Origin: Thuidium tamariscinum
Taxonomy: Eukaryota; Streptophyta; Bryopsida; Hypnales; Thuidiaceae
Reading direction: 5' to 3'
Assembly (NCBI GenBank): GCA_947034885.2
Contig: OX344749.2
Location: 18,553,501 to 18,617,500 of the forward strand
DNA: 64,000 nt
The position numbers and the translations under genes are program-made. Shown one piece after another: positions 1 through 10,452 of this stretch (positions within the stretch are counted from its first letter, which is position 1; every line of letters begins with the position of its first letter). A model generated the notes under the pieces. The model was not told where the DNA came from. It saw only the letters and a program-made list of their open reading frames with translations, and did no database searches.

Positions 1-2307
1 AGAGTGCTTTGTCATGGTGTGTGGGCGTCGAATGCGCAGCCACGCGGTCTTTCGTCCACGCCGCATGATCGGAAGCTGTGGCGCTGTACTCTCGCGTCTT
101 CTGGCTTGCCACGTTGATGTAGCCCTTCGCCCTCTCCGTCAGCGGAGGCGCGTTAGGATCCCTGCCCATCACGAACGTCCAAGCCTCTCGAATCAACAAG
201 GAAACAATGATATTGATCTAACAAATGTGAGCTTCAATGTTATTACTACCATTTTGATTCCACGATGACACAAAGACGGTTTTAAGAGAATGCAGAAATC
301 AACACTGAAATTCATAATTCAAGATATATAAATTTGACACATTCACAAATTCCTATACACTTTGTGAAGACATTGAACACCACCGAGACAATCATAGGGA
401 TGGATCTCTGCCTCGATTGGTTTGACATTGATCACGAAAACAACGCTAATAGAAACACCATTTCTTGTTCAATAGAAAGTCTCAATAATGGTCTAATGTG
501 CATATTTTTTTCAGCACTGTTTCAACACATTTACCGATTCAGAATCGGACTATCGTACCTGGGCTTATCCACTCCTAGAGTTGATTTTGCCTTGGATAGC
601 AAGGATGGAGCATTGGGATCAGCAGGATTGTGATCGTTGTAGTAACCCATTTTGTCTCCGAGGACTGCAGTCGCACCAACGACACTTTCCTTCACCTTCT
701 CCAACATGCCCTTGTTGGTGCCCGCAGTTGCAGGCATGGTATTTGATCTGAAGGGCTTCCGAGGAACATCGCTGTACCCCTTCTGAACACTCTGTGGAAC
801 CGATTACAAAATTGCAGAACAAAGTTTCCAAGCTTCAGTTATCCTGTAAAGCGTCATCCATGATTCGACCTCATGATTTCACTTCCATCAGTTCGAAGTA
901 AATTTGATAACTCGATGACGTGCATCCTAGCTTATGAAACTACTAAAACCTCTACAAAATACAAACCTCCAATACAATCTTACGTTGGATCCAGACATCG
1001 AGGTTGAAAACAACAATGCTAGAAAATTTCTTTCGCAATCTAAACAAAAGGATCAATATCGGACCGACGTTTACAAGTTCTGACCTGTGCAAATAGTTCC
1101 ATATATCCAATGCTTTGATTTGAGTCAAGAGACCACATATGAATTTGATAAGGTAAGGAACCTACTACTTTAATGTTCAACAATTAAAACTTAGCTTTAT
1201 AGTATCCAAACAATACAAATTTGAGGGCGTTGGGAACGGGAACAATATTCTCACAGAAAATAAAATTGCCCCTTGCACAACTGTAACCCGAAATAGGGTT
1301 TGCGGAGTACCTCGGTTGAGGAGGGAGAGGAGAATTGTTGCTCAGGCTGGACACCACGATCGGCTGGTGCTGGATCTGCATCAACATGGGGAGATGATGG
1401 ATTCTGTCCAACGCCAAGGTGTTGAAACTTTTCCTCCAAAGCAGGGGCCAAGTGCGAGCGCGGCGAGTCGTTGGCCACTGGCGCCGGACGCGTTGGGGGC
1501 GCGGCGGCGACGTAGTTCGGGTTCTGGGAGTCGTATCCTGTCTGAGCAGGCTTGGAGTCGTAGTCTGGAAAGTGCACCTCACGTGGGGAATATCTTGGAG
1601 AGCTCGAGTCAGTCGTGGCCTTCCCGGGGGTGAAAGGCGTAGAGTCCGCGACATTGTGGCCCGTCTCGGAACCGGGAGCCTGCCATCACCGATATGCGCT
1701 GTCAATGGTGGCCGACCTTCACACTTTCTTTACATTACATCACAGCGAAGAGGAAATTGCAGGTAGATGAAGATGCAAGAAATTCGTGAAAAAGACTAAC
1801 AACTAGAGAACAAATATTGGACTCCAACTGCGCGCAGCCAGACAATGTTAGAGCTCACGAGAAGATGGATCACGTTCAGTAAGAAAAATGAGATAGTAAC
1901 TGCGGAAATTTACTGTTTCATCTTACGCCGATCTCTCCACCAACAAAATGGACGCAGTTGGAGTCCAAAAATTGGAGTTATTTCATACATCAAAATGTTT
2001 TAGTTATAACAAGTTTTCATACATGAAGATACCAAGATTCGGGGCTCAAATGGGCGTGAAATTTTTTTTAAAAGGGTTGCGAGTGGAGCTAACTAACCCT
2101 GGGAGAAGTCTCGTCGTACTCGGAGCTGTCTTCGTGCGCATCTTCCTCCCCGCTGTGCTTCTTCATGCCTGGTAGTCGGTTCTTTAGGCTGATTACCTTA
2201 TCCTTCACTCGTGAATGCGGCACTTTCGACTTCAGTTTCGAGGATATCGACTTCCCTCCTCCAGTCTCACCCTGCGCGGGATCTGATGTCGCAACATTTC
2301 GACCCAT
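1..2307 (-). CDS. LTI65/CAP160-like desiccation and low-temperature responsive protein (partial, 3' end outside window)
   Basis: Four exons can be placed on the minus strand: 2307-2098, 1679-1311, 791-559 and 161 to the window edge. The frame holds across the joins (phases 0, 0, 2). The protein is hydrophilic. Exon 1 (MGRNVATSDP) ends in a basic stretch followed by an acidic one (KSKVPHSRVKDK, then HEDSSEYDE), which is the layout of LTI65/LTI78 N-termini. Exon 2 carries SETGHNVADSTPFTPGK. Exon 3 has the lysine-rich repeat GMLEKVKESVVGATAVLGDK, and exons 3 and 4 share the DPNAP motif. Family members accumulate under ABA, cold and drought and are thought to act as protective disordered proteins. 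An alternative exon 3 donor at 535 is also in frame, so that boundary is uncertain. A further small exon in 1680-2097 cannot be excluded. The C-terminus is missing. Confidence 0.7.
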
Positions 2308-3427
2308 TCCATAAACCAACATGCACAAATAAGCTCAAGAACATCACTAGCGCAGAACGAACTCAAAGCGTCTTTCGGAACACCAACACACACAAAAGAT
2401 CTTTCAAATTCTTAAACCCGATTTCAAAACCTAGACCAAAAATCATCAAGAATGGCTAAAGTCTACACGCTACAACCACAGAAGCATCAACTGCAACGTT
2501 CATGACAGTAAATGTTGGGAGCCTACCCATTGTCACTCGAAGTTGCACACAAATTGCACTTCAACGAAAAAACTCTCAAGGAAACTCTAGATTCGAATTG
2601 AAGCTCAAAAGAGATTCATACAGAGGAAGCGAATGGGAATCTACACTTCTCTTAAGCACAAACACTCGCTCATGGAAGTCAGACTAAAGAAAACCATCTC
2701 GCAAATGAAAGGAGAAGACGAAGAGCTTGTAGGGCAAGCGGCCGGCAGTTGGCTGCATCACGTTACAACACATGGCCAGTGCTCCACCTGCCATGCCCTC
2801 ATACAGCGGGACCAGTGGGCCCGCTACTATCTGGCTTAGCGGACTTTTGGCACGCTATTCTTAGCAGTTCAGTATCTTGCATGATGGTCCCACCGACGAC
2901 TGTCAGTTTGATTGCTGCATGTCTTAGTTTGTTTCCCGGAAGTGTAGGTAGGTTGCTGCAGCGTTTTTTCGTTCACCTAATCCAGGTGGACAGCGAAATG
3001 GCATGTCGAGATTCAAGCGGACTAACTTGACAGTTTCCTTGTCAAAGCGCCCATTTCCAATGTCGTGACCTACCCTAGTTCAAGCAATTTGTTGCTTCGT
3101 TTGTTTTCTGTGTGCCTTTTCTCGCCCTTTTCAAAGGGCAAGAGCTGTGTGACGTCTTACCTACTCTTTGGGATGATTCTCGTGTTCAGATGCACCCAGA
3201 ATTGGTGTCATTCTGTGCGCTGAGTGGGTGGAGACACTCGGAGCATGGGAGCTTCGTATGAGCTTGCCGATTAGGGATTGTTGTAACAGCGAGTTCTGCG
3301 GCTTCATCTTCGTTGGATCTGTCCGAATTGCAAAGAATGAATCGTCAAGTGTAATCTGTGTTCGGATTCGTCTTCCGACGTGCGGTTGGGGTTTCGAGAG
3401 CAGAGACTACTCATTGTAGCGGCGACG
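2308..3427. promoter_or_regulatory. Bidirectional intergenic region between the LTI65-like gene and the CHCH-like gene
   Basis: The two flanking genes are divergent, so this 1.1 kb should hold both promoters and 5' UTRs. An ACCGAC core (DRE/CRT type) sits at 2892-2897, and CCGACGTG, combining a CCGAC and an ACGTG core, lies near 3375-3382. Both fit a cold/ABA-regulated LTI65-like gene, but such short motifs also occur by chance. I see no convincing coding exon here. Confidence 0.4.
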
Positions 3428-3622
3428 ATGACTCCATGCGATGTTGCGGCGTTGAAGAAGTGTTTGGCTGAGCATAAGGGCGACGGGGAGAAGTGCAAGG
3501 AGCATATCGCGGCCTTCCAAAGTGCTTGCTCTGTGTCGCAATCATCTTCTTCTTCTTCTTCGTCGCGGCGGTCGCAGTCGTCACTGCCACGCCCTGCCGT
3601 GGTTTCCCAGGCGTCGCAATAG
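3428..3622 (+). CDS. Small CHCH-like four-cysteine protein (64 aa)
   Basis: This single-exon ORF starts at the ATG at 3428 (MTPCDVAALKKCLAEHKGD). Cysteines fall at residues 4, 12, 23 and 34, so the spacing is CX7C, 10 residues, then CX10C. Two short amphipathic helices would be joined by the KGDGEK turn, as in CHCH/twin-CX9C proteins imported into the mitochondrial intermembrane space through the MIA40 pathway. The tail from about residue 36 is serine-rich, from a TCT/TCG run, and looks disordered. A longer reading would start at 3380 (MRLGFREQ), but the helical domain fits the 3428 start. The cysteine spacing deviates from canonical CX9C, so the exact subfamily is uncertain. Function unknown. 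Confidence 0.6.
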   Translation: MTPCDVAALKKCLAEHKGDGEKCKEHIAAFQSACSVSQSSSSSSSSRRSQSSLPRPAVVSQASQ

Positions 3623-6552
3623 CTGCGTCCATTGCGTGCAAGGTGCTGACCCCACTTGTTTCCAAGCCCCTGCTTCACAACCATCGTTTCTTGGTCTTCA
3701 CCTGATTAGGGTTTGGGATTATCATGGAGTTAGGGTTTCATTCTGTCTGCTATATTGTCTCACTATTGGAGTAGAGTGTTGCTCATGTAACGCACACTGC
3801 GTGTTTTGTGGGGCGAATGTAACAGAGGTATATATTTCAGAGGGTGGTGTCTCCTGAGCAGCATTCGTACCCACAGTTGAATGGAGCTTCCTGTGGAAGA
3901 AATCACTCAAGGATTGCTCAGATCGAAAGCTCGAATTGAACGTGACCATGTCGTGTGGTTGTGCATACAGGATCTAGAGGCATAATCGCTCCGAAAGAGA
4001 CTAGATTAACAAACATGGATTCGGGGCTGTGGGGAACAAGAAATAGAGACCGCATGCATCCCGCCAGTGGGGCCGTGACTTTACGCAGATTTGTGCGTGA
4101 TGAGACGCTTGCATTCCTCCAAATGCTGGGATTCGTAATCGGATGGGTTGTGGATACACTTGACGATCTTCTTCAGCATCGACTCTTTCTATCAATGGTG
4201 CGTTTCTGCATGCATCGCTGTTCGACGTGACGATTATTCCTGCATCGCCCAGTGATTATCATGGCCTACTCATCGTCTACATCGTCTACATATTGTCATG
4301 GCCTACAGTCTCTGGGATGGTAGCTTTCTTTACAACTCTCGATTTTAGAAGATAGATTTGTTCCGCCGATCATCTTGACCAAATTTGGGCACTCTCTGAT
4401 CTTTTCTAGCATAACCTCAGATTTGTGAATTTCGGCACAGAGTGCAAATTTACTGATGAGGATTTGCGAATTTTTTAGTAGCTCGCAAGGTTAGTGCCAC
4501 TGACTGGGTTGAAGCAATTTAAGATGATGTCTTTGCCAAACATTGTTTGGAATTGCGTTTAATATATCACATTACAAATTGGCCCTGTCGAATCTAGTGC
4601 TAAGTCTTTCGTTTATTATTTTGATGTTTGGTTCCATTGACGCTGGCCTGGATCGTGATGGCTTGTCTTGTGTGCGTTGTTTCGACCGATTACTTGTCTG
4701 TTCGTTGGGAATGGTCGGGAAGGGTGCGTGACGCTTGCAATGAAGAACATTTGCCTTGCTGGATGCTATCTGAAAGTCTGCAAATGTTCAGAGAAATTTC
4801 ATTGGTTTAGTGTCGCTGTTATCGTATGTCTTTCAAGAGGTCTATCCCAAAAAATTTAAGGAATAACTGCTTTTTTCGTGTAATCATCGACGTCCTCGGT
4901 AAGAGAATTTTCTCCAGAGTTGTTTGTGAATCGAATGCCATATTGTATCTTTACAGAACTGGTTTGGTAATAAAGATTAGCTGATGTTCTGAGGAGATTT
5001 TAACATCCTGGTGGCAACCTGGTGGTCTGTTTCGTATGTTGCGACGCTGTTACCGGGTTTTTTTCGGTTCAGCAGACCTGGCCAAGTTAATCTTTGTGTA
5101 GAGGTGCTGAAAACCTTTAGTTTTTACATGTTCTCGTACCGTGGCTCTTTTGCATCAGTGGTCCAGCAACGGATTGAGGTCGCAAGGTGATCTCTGGAAA
5201 CAGATTTTTGGGTGGTCACTTTTCTATATAGGTATCGGGGTCCCCAGAGGCAAACCGGGTGGTACGTTTTCGCAAGTAGTTGATCTTTTACGATCAGGTT
5301 CGAGAAGGTTAATGTGAGATCTCTCTGCTTGAAACATACTCCGTGTATCCTAGTGACTGTCCAGTTTATTACAACTGTACGAGATAATTAATTACTTCCA
5401 TTAGTACTTTTACAGTTTCATTTCGGAGGTTATATTGCTAAAACTGGAATCATGACGAAGTACTCTGGAAGACCATCAAATTTGTAGCACAAGACGATTC
5501 GGGCATTTCTGTACATTCATTGCCGCGTGTGGAATAAATTTCTGTAAGAATATCTCTGTGATGAGCCTATGAGTAGCTGCGTAAACGTTAGCGGCCAGTC
5601 ACTGAGTTTGGTAAACCTGCTGGGGTTCCAGGAATAGGAGTATCCGAGCTTGTCAGTGTCGCTACTGGAAAGGTCAATATCAGAGTTCTGTGGGATGCAT
5701 AATTAACTATACCCAGTTGTACTTTTACGGTTCCATTTCGGAGGTTATACGCGCTACAATGGTACTTGGGAATGCCCTCATATTTGAATGAGTGGGATAT
5801 GTCTGTACATTCTTTGCTGCGTGTGGAATTGCTGTGAGAGTATTGTTATGATGAATCGTGTGTAACGATAGCGGGCAGTCACCAAAGCTCGTCTGCGGTG
5901 AAATGAGTCAGATTTTAGATGTTAGGATTGGAGATTGTGGACACGAGGATGTTGGTTCTGGAATCTGGAGCTCGGTAATCTGCCAAGCTTTCATTCTATA
6001 TCATTGAGGCGTTATAGTGTGTCATGGTACCAGGTACATTCCTCATCCTCTTTAATCTTACCATCTGGGTTTCCCTTTTTTGCACTTTTGACATAGTTTC
6101 AATGTGTGACAAGTGTGCTGCATTCAAAGATAGGTTGGTAAGTGTGCAAGACCGATCAAGTCTATCATTTTCAAACCATGAAATCTCGGTCCTTAGGGGT
6201 TAAAGTGTATTGATTCTTGTCCTCCTACCTTCAGGTAACCGAGAACAATGGCGATCCAAAATCCGTGTCCCTCGTACCAATGGAGGTGAAGGACATTCGA
6301 TTGCACACAACGTCAGTCTTGGGATTCTTTTCGATTCAATCCCTTTCAACCAGTGCCCTTCACCTTTATTTAAAGCTTCTCATCAGGTATGTTTTCCTCC
6401 ATCTTCATCCCTCACTCCCACAGCGCTAGCTCACACTTCCTCCATGCCAGTGCATGACTCCTTCAATTATTTCCCTCCACACTTCCCTTCATTTCTTAGA
6501 ATTGTCTGCCAAGGCCTACAGTAGGTAGAGGCCACATCCGAGGTCTGCAAAC
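3623..6552. other. Intergenic region with one tandem duplication; no supported gene
   Basis: This 2.9 kb region holds only short unsupported ORFs. It contains a roughly 314-base-period tandem duplication (listed separately) and the 5' flank of the PLAT gene. Confidence 0.6.
5386..5890. repeat. Tandem duplication, period about 314 bases
   Basis: Two diverged units share the same order of blocks. CATTTCGGAGGTTATA occurs near 5419 and again near 5733. TCTGTACATTC followed by GCGTGTGGAAT follows in both, and then a block ending in AGCGGCCAGTCAC or AGCGGGCAGTCAC. The second unit is shorter. It is non-coding and lies upstream of the PLAT gene. Confidence 0.75.
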
Positions 6553-8606
6553 ATGAGTTCCTTCTCAAGCAATGAATCTAGAAAGCTGTTCGTGGCATCG
6601 GTTGTGGTAGCTCTCATGTGTGGCTCAGTGGCAGGTTCCAGGTCAGTATCCGGGGAGACTTTGAGCCAAACCAGCCAGAAGCTTAAGTTCTTTATTGTTA
6701 ATTGTTAATCAGTTGTTCGTTAACATGCTGCAGTTATTTTTTGTATTTTACTTAGCATTTTATGAAGTGTAGCTTGGCAATTTACCTAAAGTTTGATAGT
6801 GAATTGAGAATTTGCAAGAATATTGCAAACGGCTGATTTGTGATGGGTTATGACAATTTGCCTGAAACGATAACTTGTAAACATACAATGGCTGATTTGC
6901 AATTATTTCTGACAATTTGTCAAAGTTTTGATCATTTGTAAATACATAATAGCTGATTAGTAACCGGTTCTGCAGGTTTATGAAAGCAACGGAATCCTAC
7001 GCAGTGGACTTCTCTCCACCACCACCAGCGCCATGGTGGAAGCATCCCCCCCCACCGCCGCTTCGAATCACATGGCCACCTCCAGCGCACCATTACGTTC
7101 GTCATCCTCCGTCTCCGCCACCTCCACCTCCAGTCACGGATGACGACTCCGCCCCGAGCTCCGCCCCTCCACCATCCACAACTCCTCCCTCACCTCGCCC
7201 ATCAAGGCTGCACCAGTCGCCACCACCACCTCCCGACGAAGACAGAACGGCGCTCAATGGCAAGCACTCAAGGAGGCTGTCTAGTATCGATGGGACTGGC
7301 AGTAATCAGCTGTTGGTGCACACGGACTCGGCGCCAGGGCAATGTAGTACCGATCCTGGTGCATTGGCCCCGGGGGCACCGCCTCGTAGTACTGGAGTTC
7401 CTTACGGTGGTGGTGGATATGTTCCTGTTGGGGCGCCTTACAGTGCTCCGGTGATGAGTCCAGTGCCTGCTCCTGAATCTGGAGGTGAAACCAACCTGCC
7501 TCCTCCATCGGGAGACAACAGCACTATGGCGCATACCACCATGGTGAGTGCCATGCAGGTAGGTCTAGCGCATGGTTTTTTCTTGTTTTGGGTTTTCCAA
7601 GTTTAATCAACACAGTAACAGGAATTGTGCACTCAGTCAATGTGGTACGAATTTGATAAAAATATCAATTCTGAGAATATTATAACGTGTCATGATGTAT
7701 TAAGGAGCTGTTTAATTATTTTGTGATCTATTGGTCCAACTTATCTTGGCTACGCAAACTGTACCTTTTGCTGTCAAAAAAGTATCATTTTGTAACTCAT
7801 TCAATGAGTATTAGAAACTATACATTTTCAAATTTGAAATGATCTAGATATATAATCCAGATGAAGTTTTAATTCTCTTGAAGTTTTAGTTCTATTCTAA
7901 GTACTCTCAATTTACAATTTACAATTTGAATCTCAAGGAATGAGTTTATGGAAAACCAATCTACAGCAGAGTTGTTAGCCAGTAGGATACTTAGTTAAGC
8001 GAATGGTGTGATATCATGCGTGCAAATTTTCAATGTGAAGATTGAGGAGTTGAATCGGAGTGCTACAGTGAGGTTACTCTAGGTTCCTGGTTGCAAGTTT
8101 TTGTTACATTTAAGGATCTAGTAATTGTTTCATTAGAAGAGAGTTTTTGTTGCTGGTGAATGAACAATTTTTCTCTTGTTGGATTGCATCAAGTCATTCG
8201 TTTCCTGATGACCTTGGAATGGGGCCATGAATGACAGTACAACCAGTGCACGTACACGATAATCACGAACACGGGGAACATCGAAGGAGCAGGCACACAG
8301 GCTGACGTGAACGTGGAGTTTTTCGACAAGCACGGGGGCTCAGTGCTGTTCGTGAACCTCCGCAGCCAGAGCCGCAACTTCAACCAGGGCGCCACCGACA
8401 CGTTCACCGTGGTGGGGGATTGCATTCAGCACATTTGCAAAATGCATCTGTCGCATGACGATGCGGGCCCCAACCCGGGCTGGTTTGTGAACACGGTCAC
8501 GGTGTCCCTGCTGTACCAGACGCATGTGTTCAATGTGTTTGAGTGGCTGGCCAAGGATGAGCCTCCGTATTCGCTCTCCCGCGTTGTCAGCTCGTGTCCC
8601 GCTTAA
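6553..8606 (+). CDS. Secreted proline-rich protein with C-terminal PLAT/LH2 (ATS3-type) domain
   Basis: There are three exons: 6553-6641, 6976-7543 and 8238-8606, giving 341 aa. The frame holds at both joins. Exon 1 encodes a signal peptide (basic KL, then VASVVVALMCGSVAG). Exon 2 encodes about 190 residues of extensin-like sequence with SPPPP and PPPPPP runs, then a glycine/proline-rich spacer. Exon 3 is the PLAT domain: QCTYTIITNTG at its start, then DVNVEFFD, the cysteines in DCIQHIC and a final SCPA, matching plant embryo-specific ATS3-like proteins. PLAT beta-sandwiches bind lipid or protein partners, and plant members are usually secreted or in the ER and stress-linked. A second in-frame donor at 7558 (CAG|GTAGGT) would add five residues. 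The domain family is firm; the biological role is not. Confidence 0.8.
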
Positions 8607-10452
8607 GAGACGAGCGAGCACAACGATCGATCGATTCCAGACCTTCATTGTAGCAGCTTGTTGATTGCGTGCTGTAATCCCAATCTAGCGGGTCAGATAG
8701 GGAATATAATAACGATTACGTGATGTGGATCGTAGTTTCGCCTCATCAGATGATTCTATGGTATATATGAACCTGCAATAAAGTTTAGACTCTGATTCTG
8801 CTAATTCACATTAAAAGTTCGTTCTTTGGGATCGAAGTGGAATTTGTGGTGTGAGTGCTGATATGGTAGCATTCCGTTTCCGACAGTCTCAGATGTTGGA
8901 ATAATCTCGAGGTGCTGTGGTAGTTATACTGTTACATATTGCACTGACACTTGAAACTGCGATATTTAACATCTTCCGTTGCAAAAGGATTTGAATGTGA
9001 GTGCTCAACTTGTGAAACCCAGTGCAGAGCGTCAGGTATTTGAGAGAGGTGACAAACGTTTTGGTCAATCGATAGGCAGTCTGAAGGTTTAAGCTAGCCA
9101 TGGCCACTGTTGTGCAACGTCATGCCTCAGGATATTGAAAATTGCAGGCCAGATAGAAAAAACTTGAAAACACGAATCATTCTGGCTTATGCCGTTGTTG
9201 GTAAATTTTCAGAAATCATGCTAACCTGACTTCGAAATGGACCCTCCTTCACAGCATTAGTCCAAAACATCAGCCATCGATCACTGCCTGATCAAAATTA
9301 CACGACCTTGAAACTGATAGAGCCTAAACAATCGAAATTTAAAAGGGAGCTGCTACAATTTCCTGCAAGGACGTGACTCTATCACTAAGGTATAGCCAAA
9401 AAAATATATATAATTCAGGTACTTAGATGAATAGGATTATTCTTCGTCTCTACAGTTTCTTCTGATGTATTCATCGGACACTTTGGCGTCGTTACAGGGG
9501 TATCATTGTGTCTGACAGAAGTAGCTACACCGTTGATATTTCAACTGTGAAAAGCAATTGGAAAAAACGGCTGGCTTCTAAGATGTTAAATGAATCTCCC
9601 TCACTTCTGCTACAATTCCGTTGCAATTCCGATTACCGATTGAGGATTCTCTCACCATGATTTAGAACTGTTTCTTACTGGAACTACTCCGAATCTCTCT
9701 CGAAACTACTGTAATTATGTTTCGGGGAATTGCATTTAGTACTTATCCCAGCAGCGTCACTTTGTCGATTCACTTCGAGGCACTCGCTGTTTGTTAATGT
9801 TGGTAATGAACTATGATTTCTTCACTTCAAGCGATGATCTTATGCACTGGGTTTGGGAGAGCGCCTTTGGGGAGATGTACAGAACTGCGCAGAGATTCTT
9901 TGGGTATTGCAGCTAAAACTGTTGAAATCAAATTACTATCACTGTGTAAGAATTTCTCATGTAATTTCAAAGTGTACTCAGGTTGTTCATCGCTATCACC
10001 GTCGACCATAATTTCAAAGATGTGGTCAATGCCATCGACAATTAGCGACGTGAGTCAGTCATGCTTACCCCACTCGCGCTGGATTATGCATCCTTACAGC
10101 TTCATAAACCAAATACGATCAAGTAGATGATTTCATGGTCGTCATACATCAAATTATTTATCCAAGTATTCTATCGTTACATTCGAGAGCCAAAAATCGA
10201 CTCATCTAATAAACAACGAATGATTAACGGTCTACCGTTTCTGCATCCATCACTTAAACCCCTCCTCCCTACATAGGCACCACAGTTTTTATGTAGAGAC
10301 GCGGCAATGTGCGCATTTCAATTAAGTAATGTGCAAATCTCGACTACTACAAAGTCAGCAAGCTCAGCTGGAAATTGCAGAATCCCCTGAAAGAGAAGGG
10401 AAGCATAAGTTCCTGGGTTGCAGTGTGTTTCCCCACTTGGTCTCATTTGAGA
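8607..10452. other. Convergent intergenic region; no supported gene
   Basis: This lies between the 3' ends of the PLAT gene and the bicupin gene. It contains only short ORFs, including a 60-codon minus-strand one at 9827-10009 with no recognisable motif. I see no repeats worth naming. Confidence 0.6.
8777..8782 (+). terminator. Candidate polyadenylation signal of the PLAT gene
   Basis: AATAAA lies about 170 bases after the stop codon at 8606. It is the best poly(A) signal candidate in the 3' flank, judged by position and motif only. Confidence 0.4.

Noticed and set aside
1184..1705. 173-codon minus-strand ORF rich in Arg/Thr/Pro
   Set aside because: It is an off-frame reading of LTI65-like exon 2, whose true frame shows the family motifs.
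9827..10009. 60-codon minus-strand ORF downstream of the bicupin gene
   Set aside because: The bicupin already ends at an in-frame stop at 10453 with its conserved C-terminus, and this ORF has no recognisable content.
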